Assembly (NCBI GenBank): GCA_900552225.1
Contig: URYX01000017.1
Coordinates: forward strand, 1-17,842
DNA: 17,842 nucleotides
Direction of reading: 5' to 3'
Origin: an uncultured Oscillospiraceae bacterium
Lineage (GTDB): Bacteria > Bacillota > Clostridia > Oscillospirales > Acutalibacteraceae
Positions 6,721-12,829 of the stretch are shown in pieces (within the stretch, counting starts at the first letter, position 1; every line of letters begins with the position of its first letter). Below the pieces are notes generated by a model. It saw nothing but the letters and a program-made list of their open reading frames with translations. It ran no database searches and was not told the DNA's origin. The translations under genes were made by a program, and so were the position numbers.

Positions 6721-7431
6721 TCAGCTCCAGCGGCGGCGATCCAGCACGCGCACCGCAAGGAACAGGAACAGCACCTGCATACTCAGGAAGAACAGGATGT
6801 TGTCGTATTGAATCGTGCCCTGCACAAAATCCTGATACCGCGTCGAGACCGACAGGAAACCGACCACGGTCTCCACGACCTTCGAGCTCGGCAGCAGCGA
6901 GGTCAGCGAATCGATCAGGTTGAGCAGCAGGGAGAAGGTAAAGGTGCACAGCGCCGCCACCAGCTGGCTCTCCGTCAGGCAGGAGAACAGCAGTCCGGCC
7001 GCAATGATCATGCCGCCGAACAGCAGCAGTCCGAGGTAATTGCCGAGAATCATCAGCCATTCCGGCGTTCCGGCGGTGGCGAGCACAATGGCATACACCA
7101 GCGTCACGGAAATGCCGATGGCAAACACCAGAAGCGCCGACAGGAACTTGCCGATCACGGCCCCCGTCAGGCTGACCGGCGCCGTCAGCAGCGCCTGATC
7201 GGTCTTTTGCCGCTTCTCCTCGCTGAACAGCCGCATGGTCAGGATCGGCAGCACCAGCAGAGAGGAGACGGTATACAGGGCTGAGAACACGCCCGACAGG
7301 TCGAGCGCCAGATAGGTCAGGTTATACGCCGTAAAATAATAGCCGGAAACGGCCAGAAGCAGTGCCAGCACCGCATAGCCGATCGGTGAGGCAAAAAACG
7401 AGCGGAACTCACGTCTGAACACAGCGGTCAT
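6721..7431 (-). CDS. ABC-2 type permease, GldF-like
   Basis: This is a 236-residue integral membrane protein with six predicted membrane helices (roughly 15-37, 47-66, 95-118, 127-150, 158-182 and 208-229). The cytoplasmic loop after helix 2, RLFSEEKRQKTDQALLTAPVS, matches the conserved coupling motif of GldF/NosY-type ABC-2 permeases that contacts the ATPase. A short size with six helices is normal for the family, which acts as a dimer with the ATPase. The start codon overlaps the ATPase stop by 4 bp (ATGA), and the GldG-like ATG follows its own stop by 18 bp. It should form the membrane core of an exporter, or a mechanical device, driven by the preceding gene. The substrate is unknown. Confidence 0.87.
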   Translation of the reverse strand: MTAVFRREFRSFFASPIGYAVLALLLAVSGYYFTAYNLTYLALDLSGVFSALYTVSSLLVLPILTMRLFSEEKRQKTDQALLTAPVSLTGAVIGKFLSALLVFAIGISVTLVYAIVLATAGTPEWLMILGNYLGLLLFGGMIIAAGLLFSCLTESQLVAALCTFTFSLLLNLIDSLTSLLPSSKVVETVVGFLSVSTRYQDFVQGTIQYDNILFFLSMQVLFLFLAVRVLDRRRWS

Positions 7432-8393
7432 TTCTTTTTGCCTCCCTTCGTCCCCGTGACGGCGCGCTCACGCGTCAGCATCACGAAGATATCCTCCAGT
7501 GTCATTTCGGCGGACTTCAGGCCGAGCAGCGGCCAGCTGCGCCCCGCCAGGCGCGTGAACAGCTCGCGCCGGATATCGGCGTTCGGCTCCGGCGTGATCA
7601 GATACTCGTTCACACCCGGCTCCTTCTCCCCGAGCACGGCGATCTCGCGTACCCCGCCGATGCCGCCGATCAGTGTCTTGACATCCTTCTCCGGGCCGGC
7701 AATGCGCGCCGTCAGGCGGCGGTCCTTGGAGTATTTGAGCGACAGATTGTTGGCCGTGTCGTCCGCCACGATGCGGCCGCCGTTGATGATGACGAGACGG
7801 TCGCACACCGCCTCCACCTCCGGCAGGATGTGGGAGGACAGGATCACCGTGTGGTGCTTGCCGAGGCTCTTGATCAGCGAGCGGATCTCGATGATCTGGT
7901 TCGGGTCAAGACCGACCGTCGGCTCGTCCAGAATGAGCACCGGCGGGTTGCCGATCAGCGCCTGCGCAATACCGACACGCTGCCGGTAGCCCTTGGACAG
8001 GTTGCGGATCAGCCGCCCGAATACGTCGTCGATTTTGACGATGCGGCAGATCTCCGCAATATGCCGTGTCCGCGGCAGGGTACATTTTTTCAGGTCATAC
8101 ATGAAGTCGAGATACTCCCGCACCGTCATGTCCGGATACAGCGGCGGCTGCTCCGGCAGATAGCCGATGCTCATCTTGGCCTCGTTCGGCTCCTCCAGGA
8201 TATCGTGCCCGTTGACGGTCACCTTGCCCGCCGACGCGGACAGATAGCCCGTCAGAATGTTCATGGTCGTGGATTTTCCCGCGCCGTTCGGCCCGAGGAA
8301 TCCGAGGATCTCGCCCTGATCTACCGAAAAGCTGATGTCGTTGACCGCGACATGGCTTCCGTAGCACTTGGACAAGTGCTGTACTTCGATCAT
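7428..8393 (-). CDS. ABC transporter ATP-binding protein, GldA-like
   Basis: This 321-residue ATPase has Walker A GPNGAGKST (34-42), a Q-loop glutamine at 82 in YLPEQPPLY, the signature LSKGYRQ (132-138, the K-G-Y form typical of GldA/CcmA-like exporters), Walker B VLILDE (152-157), the D-loop GLDP (161-164) and the switch His188 in SSHILPEVE. The C-terminal 100 residues form a small accessory domain. The ATG at 8393 is preferred because AGGAGG (8405-8410 on the minus strand) is 11 nt upstream; an in-frame ATG at 8429 has no ribosome binding site. It is the first gene of the four-gene operon. It powers the GldF-like permease by ATP hydrolysis at the cytoplasmic face. Confidence 0.93.
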   Translation of the reverse strand: MIEVQHLSKCYGSHVAVNDISFSVDQGEILGFLGPNGAGKSTTMNILTGYLSASAGKVTVNGHDILEEPNEAKMSIGYLPEQPPLYPDMTVREYLDFMYDLKKCTLPRTRHIAEICRIVKIDDVFGRLIRNLSKGYRQRVGIAQALIGNPPVLILDEPTVGLDPNQIIEIRSLIKSLGKHHTVILSSHILPEVEAVCDRLVIINGGRIVADDTANNLSLKYSKDRRLTARIAGPEKDVKTLIGGIGGVREIAVLGEKEPGVNEYLITPEPNADIRRELFTRLAGRSWPLLGLKSAEMTLEDIFVMLTRERAVTGTKGGKKK

Positions 8394-8526
8394 AAAATCG
8401 TGTCCCTCCTGTATCAATTTATCATCCATTGCCGACGTTATTTATACATTGTAATGGTATTCCGCACGGCAATTGTAAACAAAGTATAAAAAGATTCCGA
8501 ACATTGCTCCGCGGTGCGCGTTTTCT
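8394..8526 (-). promoter_or_regulatory. Upstream region of the GldA-like operon, promoter not resolved
   Basis: This AT-rich 133-bp gap must carry the start of the ABC operon or a link from the acyltransferase gene. On the minus strand it contains -10-like words (TATACT at 8488-8483, TACAAT at 8453-8448, TATAAA at 8446-8441) and TTTACA (8479-8474). None of the pairs has proper 16-18 bp spacing. I see no strong terminator after the acyltransferase stop, so read-through from mnmE is possible. Confidence 0.3.
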
Positions 8527-9294
8527 TCAGCCAAACAGCCGCGCCCCCGCCCAGCACAGGCCGTAGATCACCGGCTGATGCAGCAGGTAGATCCACAGCG
8601 CATGCCGCCCGACCGTGCTCAGGAACGGCAGGTGCCCGCGGCAGGCCCAGGCCGGAGCCTTCGGTGCGAGTCTCCCCAGGAAGGTCCCCGCAAAAAACAC
8701 AAACATCCAGGGAAACAGCGGAAAATAATCTGCGGAATACCCGCGCGCAAGCCCGAGCGGAAACAGCAGCTTCTGCTGCATGACGGCCTCCGGCAGCGGC
8801 ACCTCCCACAGCCCGGCAATCCCGAAAAAGCCGCCGCCCGGCGACCAGCGTCCCGCCTCCTCCGGCGGCAGGTGCCAGGTCAGGACGAGCAGCACCGCAC
8901 AGACGGCCACGCCGCACCACAGCGGCACATGCGCCAGCGCGCGGCTCCCCGCCGCATACAGCAGAATGCATACCGCCAGCAGCTGCAGAATTCCGAACCA
9001 GATCCGGTTCTCCGGCATGAAAATCCATAAAAACAGTGACATGGCCGTGGCCGCGCCGAGCAGCAGCAGCCCGCGCCGCACGTTGCTGTGCGACAGATGG
9101 CAGCAAAAGCCGCAGATCAGGATAAACAGCCCCGCTCCGAGCGGATGCAGCGGCCCGAAGCCGACAAAAATCCTCCGGCCGACCTCCACGTCAAACAGAT
9201 AGCCGAGCGTGTAGCAGAAATGGTGGAACACCATGCCGATGACCAGCAGTCCGCGCAGCTCATCCAGCCAGACGATCCGTTTTTTCTCCTCCAT
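8527..9294 (-). CDS. DUF1624/HGSNAT-like membrane acyltransferase
   Basis: This 255-residue polytopic membrane protein has about seven hydrophobic segments. The N terminus, RIVWLDELRGLLVIGMVFHHF, is the classic start of the heparan-alpha-glucosaminide N-acetyltransferase catalytic domain family (PF07786, COG3503). A later FPLFPWMFVFFAGTFLGRL segment and the C-terminal HALWIYLLHQPVIY motif also fit this family. Bacterial members are thought to transfer acyl groups across the membrane to cell-surface sugars; the acceptor here is unknown. It begins 7 bp after the mnmE stop, with GAGGG as ribosome binding site, so it is cotranscribed and perhaps coupled. There is no obvious functional link to tRNA modification. 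The usual conserved catalytic histidine was not pinned down. Confidence 0.78.
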   Translation of the reverse strand: MEEKKRIVWLDELRGLLVIGMVFHHFCYTLGYLFDVEVGRRIFVGFGPLHPLGAGLFILICGFCCHLSHSNVRRGLLLLGAATAMSLFLWIFMPENRIWFGILQLLAVCILLYAAGSRALAHVPLWCGVAVCAVLLVLTWHLPPEEAGRWSPGGGFFGIAGLWEVPLPEAVMQQKLLFPLGLARGYSADYFPLFPWMFVFFAGTFLGRLAPKAPAWACRGHLPFLSTVGRHALWIYLLHQPVIYGLCWAGARLFG

Positions 9295-9301
9295 GCCGCC
9301 C

Positions 9302-10663
9302 TCACTTTCCGACGCAGAAGCGGGAGAACACCTCGTTCACCACCGCCTCGGTCGCCCGCTCTCCCGTCAGCACCGCCAGCGCATCGACGGCCGCATCCAC
9401 GCTGACGGCCGCCGCATCGGGCAGTCCCGCCGCGAGCGCCTCCCGCGCCTCGCGCACACTCTCCCGGGCGCGAACGACACCGTCCCGCTGCCGTTCGGTG
9501 GACAAAACGGCCTCCTCGCCGGTCAGCCCGGCCACGCCGCAGACCTCGGCCACCGCCTGCTCCAGCTGCTCCAGGCCCTCGCCCGTCGCCGCCGACAGAC
9601 GGACCACATGCGCAAACCGCGGCTGCAGCTCCCGCGGGTCCAGCCTCTGCGGCAGGTCGGCCTTGCCGATCACCGCAACGGCCTCTCTCCCGGCCTGCTC
9701 CGCGAGCGCTCTGTCCTCGGCGGACAGCGGCCGTGAGCCGTCAAACAGACACAGGCGCAGTGCCGCCGAACGCATCCGCTGCCGGGCCCGCTCCACGCCG
9801 ATTTTTTCCACCGTATCCTCCGTCTCCCGGATACCGGCCGTATCGGCCAGGCGGAGCGTCACCTCTCCGAGGCGCACCCGCTCCTCAACGATGTCCCGCG
9901 TCGTCCCCGCCACATCGGTGACAATGCTGCGCTCCACCCCCGCCAGACGGTTCATCAGCGTGGACTTGCCGACGTTCGGGCATCCGACGATGACCGTATC
10001 CACGCCCTCGCGCAGAATGCGGCCCGCCTCAAAGGTGGACAGCAGGGCACCGAGGCGTTCCTCCGCCTCCCGCAGCCGCGCGTCGAGCGCCTCCCCGTCC
10101 AGCTCCGGAATATCCTCATAGGGGTAATCGACCACGGCGGCCAGCTGGGCCGCCGCACCGAGCAGGCCGTCACGGCACGCCGTCACGGCGCGTCCTACCG
10201 CCCCCTCGTGCGCTCCGAGCGCCATCCGCGCGCTCAGCCGCCCCTCCGCGGCGATCAGATCCATCACCGCGTCCGCCTCGGTCAGATCCATCTTCCCAAG
10301 CAGAAAGGCCCGCTTCGTAAACTCTCCGGCCCCCGCCGGTACAGCCCCCGCCGCACAGACGGCCCGCAGCACCCGCCGCAGCAGGTAGGTGCCGCCGTGG
10401 CAGGAGAGCTCCACGACATCCTCGCCGGTGTAGCTGTGCGGTGCACGGAACACCAGCGCCACACAGTCGTCAATGGCCCCGTCGTCATCCGACACCGTGC
10501 CGTAGAGGGCGGTATACCCCGGCAGCGCCGCCAGCGTTTTGCCGCGCCCTCTGGCGCGAAACACCCGATCGGCCACGGCCGCGGCCCCGTCGCCCGAAAG
10601 CCGTACCACCCCGATTCCGGCCGCGCCGGAGGCGGTGGCAATCGCGGCAATCACCGGTGTCAT
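9302..10663 (-). CDS. mnmE: tRNA uridine-5-carboxymethylaminomethyl(34) synthesis GTPase MnmE
   Basis: This 453-residue protein has the normal MnmE length. An N-terminal formyl-tetrahydrofolate-binding domain (about 1-115, with GIGVVRLSG and the SCHGG strand) is followed by a helical domain with an inserted GTPase domain: P-loop GCPNVGKST (227-235), the G2 region VAGTTRDI, and G3 DTAG (about 273-276). The C terminus is FCVGK, carrying the catalytic cysteine C450. The G4 motif, normally NKxD, reads GKAD (333-336). With MnmG it installs the cmnm5 modification on wobble U34 of several tRNAs; mnmG is not in this window. The start at 10663 follows GGGAGGGAG. The in-frame extension upstream to 10816 is leader, not protein. 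Confidence 0.95.
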   Translation of the reverse strand: MTPVIAAIATASGAAGIGVVRLSGDGAAAVADRVFRARGRGKTLAALPGYTALYGTVSDDDGAIDDCVALVFRAPHSYTGEDVVELSCHGGTYLLRRVLRAVCAAGAVPAGAGEFTKRAFLLGKMDLTEADAVMDLIAAEGRLSARMALGAHEGAVGRAVTACRDGLLGAAAQLAAVVDYPYEDIPELDGEALDARLREAEERLGALLSTFEAGRILREGVDTVIVGCPNVGKSTLMNRLAGVERSIVTDVAGTTRDIVEERVRLGEVTLRLADTAGIRETEDTVEKIGVERARQRMRSAALRLCLFDGSRPLSAEDRALAEQAGREAVAVIGKADLPQRLDPRELQPRFAHVVRLSAATGEGLEQLEQAVAEVCGVAGLTGEEAVLSTERQRDGVVRARESVREAREALAAGLPDAAAVSVDAAVDALAVLTGERATEAVVNEVFSRFCVGK

Positions 10664-10782
10664 CGATTCTCCCTCCCCTTCCGGCCCGCACCGGGCCGTG
10701 CTTTCCGAGCCGCTCCGCGTCCCGAAAAACGGACACCGAAACAGCCTCTGCGGATTCTGTAGATCCCTATACCGTAAATTCC

Positions 10783-10865
10783 TATATAAAATAAAAAGCT
10801 CATAAAAGCAAAGCACTCCATGTCACATGGAATTACAGTATATCACATTCTGCGGACAAGTGCAA
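10783..10865 (-). promoter_or_regulatory. mnmE promoter(s), minus strand
   Basis: The best candidate is an extended -10, TGATATACT (TATACT at 10842-10837), with TTGCAC (10865-10860) exactly 17 bp upstream. Transcription would start near 10830. A second, weaker pair further in is TTGCTT (10811-10806), a 17-bp spacer, and TATATA (10788-10783). Either would leave a leader of about 110-165 nt before the mnmE ATG. Confidence 0.55.
10817..10831. promoter_or_regulatory. Perfect palindrome at the predicted mnmE transcription start
   Basis: TCCATG-TCA-CATGGA is a perfect 6-bp inverted repeat with a 3-bp centre. It spans the predicted +1 of the extended -10 promoter towards mnmE. It could be an operator or a 5'-terminal hairpin that protects the mRNA. 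I do not recognise it as the site of a known regulator. Confidence 0.4.
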
Positions 10866-10927
10866 TAAAAACCCGGCGCATTTTCCGAAAAAGGCCCCTC
10901 ACCCTCCGCACCGGTTCTTTTTCAGAT

Positions 10928-10947
10928 ATTCACAAAAGATTCACAAA
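10928..10947 (+). promoter_or_regulatory. Direct repeat upstream of the hrcA promoter
   Basis: ATTCACAAA occurs twice (10928-10936 and 10939-10947) with an 11-bp period, about one helical turn. The second copy ends 6 bp before the -35 of the hrcA promoter. The placement suits an activator site or an upstream promoter element. It does not match the CtsR heptad repeat, and the half-sites are direct, unlike the inverted TTGTGAA/TTCACAA Rex box. Confidence 0.4.
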
Positions 10948-10953
10948 CGGGCC

Positions 10954-10982
10954 TTGACATTCCCGCGCATCGGTGGTACATT
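10954..10982 (+). promoter_or_regulatory. Sigma-A promoter of hrcA-grpE-dnaK-dnaJ
   Basis: TTGACA (10954-10959) is a perfect -35. A 17-bp spacer leads to TACATT (10977-10982) as -10, and CATTAT two bases later is an alternative. The predicted start falls near 10989, just before or at the CIRCE element, which is the normal arrangement for HrcA repression. Confidence 0.8.
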
Positions 10983-10991
10983 ATAGCTATG

Positions 10992-11018
10992 TTAGCACTC
11001 AGACGCATCGAGTGCTAA
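10992..11018. promoter_or_regulatory. CIRCE operator, HrcA binding site
   Basis: TTAGCACTC (10992-11000), nine spacer bases, and GAGTGCTAA (11010-11018) match the CIRCE consensus inverted repeat with no mismatch. It lies between the sigma-A promoter and the hrcA start codon. HrcA binds it to repress the operon, and heat or GroE titration relieves the repression. Confidence 0.98.
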
Positions 11019-11052
11019 TGACGGCAGACTTTGCTAAAAGGAGGAAGAAACC

Positions 11053-12075
11053 GTGGAACTCGGAGAACGGAAGCAGAAGATTCTGCAGGCTCTGATCGAA
11101 TCGTATATCGAAACCGGCGAACCGGTCGGCTCCAAGCTGCTGACCGAAAAGCTGCAGAACGCGGTCTCCTCCGCGACCATCCGCAACGAAATGGCGGAGC
11201 TTGTCTCCTTAGGCTATCTGGAGCAGCCGCATACCTCTGCGGGGCGCATTCCGACGGCGCAGGCCTTCCGCCTGTACATTGACCGCCTGATGCAGCCGAA
11301 GAAGCTGACGGCGGCCGACAAGCGCGCCATCGACGAGACGCTGGCCACGGCCGGGGATCCGGAAACGCTGATGGAGGATGCCTCCTCCCTGCTGGCGGAA
11401 ACCACCGGCTGCGCCGCCGTCACCACCACTCCGCTGGAGCACGATGCCGTGCTGCGCCGAGTGGAGCTGCTGCGGGCCTCGCCGCGTGCTGCGGCGCTGC
11501 TGCTGATGACCAGCTCCGGTGTCCTGCGCAGCCGCGTCTGCCGCATCCCGGAGCTTCCGGACGACAGCGTGCTGGCTACCGTCGCCGGGACCCTGACCGA
11601 CGCCTTTGTCGGCAAACCGCTCAGCTCCATCACCCTGCCGCAGGTGCAAAGCCTGCTGCTCTCGCTCGGAGACTGCGGCCTGATCGGAATACCGATCCTC
11701 ACCGCGTTCTACGAGCTGGTGCAGGCCTCGGCCGAGGCGGAGGTGCTGCTGCGCGGCCAGATGAATCTGCTGCGCCACCCCGACTATGCGCCGGAGCGTG
11801 CCCACTCCCTGCTCGGCTTTCTGACCGAACGGGAGCAGCTCATCCAGATGCTGGCGGCCTGTCCCGTCGGCCTGCGCGTCGTGCTCGGCAGCGAGAGCCT
11901 GTGCCCGGAGCTGAAGGGCTCCAGCCTGGTCGTAACACGCTATGAGCCGCACGGCAGCGATGGCACCATCGGGCTGATCGGTCCCCTGCGCATGAATTAC
12001 GCAGCCGCCATCCCGCGGCTGGCCTATGTGGCCGCGGCCATCGGCCGGCTGCTCGACCAACTGACCGAAGAGTAA
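11053..12075 (+). CDS. hrcA: Heat-inducible transcription repressor HrcA
   Basis: This 340-residue protein is full length for HrcA. The N-terminal winged helix has ELGERKQKILQALIESYIET, then VSSATIRNEMAELVSLGYL and the strongly conserved QPHTSAGRIPT segment (about residues 56-66). The middle and C-terminal GAF-like and dimerisation regions include the conserved YEPHGSDGTIGLIGPLRMNY. It begins with GTG at 11053, 8 nt after AAAGGAGG, and no better ATG is nearby. As first gene of the operon behind a CIRCE it represses its own transcription. HrcA usually needs GroEL to fold, so free chaperone capacity sets repression; groES/groEL are not in the window. Confidence 0.97.
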   Translation: MELGERKQKILQALIESYIETGEPVGSKLLTEKLQNAVSSATIRNEMAELVSLGYLEQPHTSAGRIPTAQAFRLYIDRLMQPKKLTAADKRAIDETLATAGDPETLMEDASSLLAETTGCAAVTTTPLEHDAVLRRVELLRASPRAAALLLMTSSGVLRSRVCRIPELPDDSVLATVAGTLTDAFVGKPLSSITLPQVQSLLLSLGDCGLIGIPILTAFYELVQASAEAEVLLRGQMNLLRHPDYAPERAHSLLGFLTEREQLIQMLAACPVGLRVVLGSESLCPELKGSSLVVTRYEPHGSDGTIGLIGPLRMNYAAAIPRLAYVAAAIGRLLDQLTEE

Positions 12076-12092
12076 ACAAAGAGGTGTCACCC

Positions 12093-12629
12093 ATGGAAGA
12101 AAAAGAAACTCCCGTCACGGAGACCGCCGTCACGGAGGAAACGCCCCAGACCGACGCAAAGCCCAAAAAGAGCAAAAAGGATAAACTGACCGCCGAGGTG
12201 GAATCGCTGCAGGAGCAGCTCGCCGCCAAGGAGGAGCAGCACCTCCGGATGCTCGCGGAATACGCCAATTACAAGCGGCGCACCGAGCAGGAAAAGGAGC
12301 AGCTCGGGGAATTCGCCCGTGCGGACATTTTGAGACAGATTTTGCCGCTTTTGGACAATTTTGACCGCGCTGCGGCAGCGCCCGCCGGCCCGGAATACAA
12401 GGCCGGCGTGGATTTGATCGTGCGTCAGGTGCACGATCTGCTCGAAAAGCTCGGCGTGACCGAGATCTCGCCGCTCGGTGAGCCGTTCGACGCCGACATC
12501 CACTACGCCATCCAGCGCGAGGATGCCCCCGAAGGCGTTGAGCCGGATACGGTGACCGCCGTGCTGCAGACGGGCTATAAGCTCGGGGAGCGCCTGCTGC
12601 GCCCCGCCATGGTCAAGGTGGCCAACTGA
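12093..12629 (+). CDS. grpE: Nucleotide exchange factor GrpE
   Basis: This is a 178-residue GrpE. The N-terminal 30 residues are a disordered, Glu/Thr/Lys-rich tail. A long coiled-coil helix follows (about 32-85, with LQEQLAAKEEQHLRMLAEYANYKRR), then the four-helix and beta-wing domain with PLGEPFDADIHYAI and VLQTGYKLGERLLRPAMVKV. It dimerises and releases ADP from DnaK. I prefer the ATG at 12093, 7 nt after AAAGAGGT; an in-frame GTG at 12084 overlaps that site. It starts 17 bp after hrcA, and a terminator-like hairpin follows before dnaK. Confidence 0.97.
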   Translation: MEEKETPVTETAVTEETPQTDAKPKKSKKDKLTAEVESLQEQLAAKEEQHLRMLAEYANYKRRTEQEKEQLGEFARADILRQILPLLDNFDRAAAAPAGPEYKAGVDLIVRQVHDLLEKLGVTEISPLGEPFDADIHYAIQREDAPEGVEPDTVTAVLQTGYKLGERLLRPAMVKVAN

Positions 12630-12714
12630 TCCGCCAAAGAACCGATCCGGCCCCGGCCGACCAATCCGACCGGCTGACCAACCAACCAATCGGCTAATGA
12701 ACCCGCCGATCGGC

Positions 12715-12755
12715 CCGACCGGCCCGCTGTGCCGCGCACGGCTCCGGTCGGTTTT
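12715..12755 (+). terminator. Terminator/attenuator between grpE and dnaK
   Basis: An outer stem, CCGACCGG (12715-12722) with CCGGTCGG (12744-12751), stacks on an inner stem, GCTGTGC (12726-12732) with GCACGGC (12736-12742, one G-U). TTTT follows directly (12752-12755). It would stop part of the transcription before dnaK, or act as a processing and stability barrier. A second CCGACCGG (12666-12673) could compete for the same partner strand. The 200-bp gap also holds ACCA-rich repeats and no gene. Confidence 0.7.
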
Positions 12756-12811
12756 CATCCGCTTTTCTCCCGCAATAATGGGTTGAAATAGAAAAATTGT
12801 AAGTATATCAT
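12752..12811 (+). promoter_or_regulatory. Possible internal promoter for dnaK
   Basis: Two candidates are seen. TTGAAA (12783-12788), a 17-bp spacer, and TATCAT (12806-12811) match the consensus well, but the start would fall inside the GGAGG ribosome binding site (12816-12820). TTTTCA (12752-12757), 16 bp and AATAAT (12774-12779) leaves a normal leader but is a weaker match. Either would let dnaK-dnaJ be made independently of the upstream hairpin. Confidence 0.35.
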
Positions 12812-12829
12812 TGATGGAGGTAATTCATT

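Noticed and set aside
10928..10947. CtsR or Rex operator
   Set aside because: The spacing and heptad do not fit CtsR, and the half-sites are direct repeats whereas the Rex box is inverted.
12630..12720. ACCA/CCGATCGG-rich stretch considered as a CRISPR-like or tandem repeat array
   Set aside because: Units are only 4-8 bp, irregular and without spacers of constant length. A hairpin/attenuator explanation is simpler.
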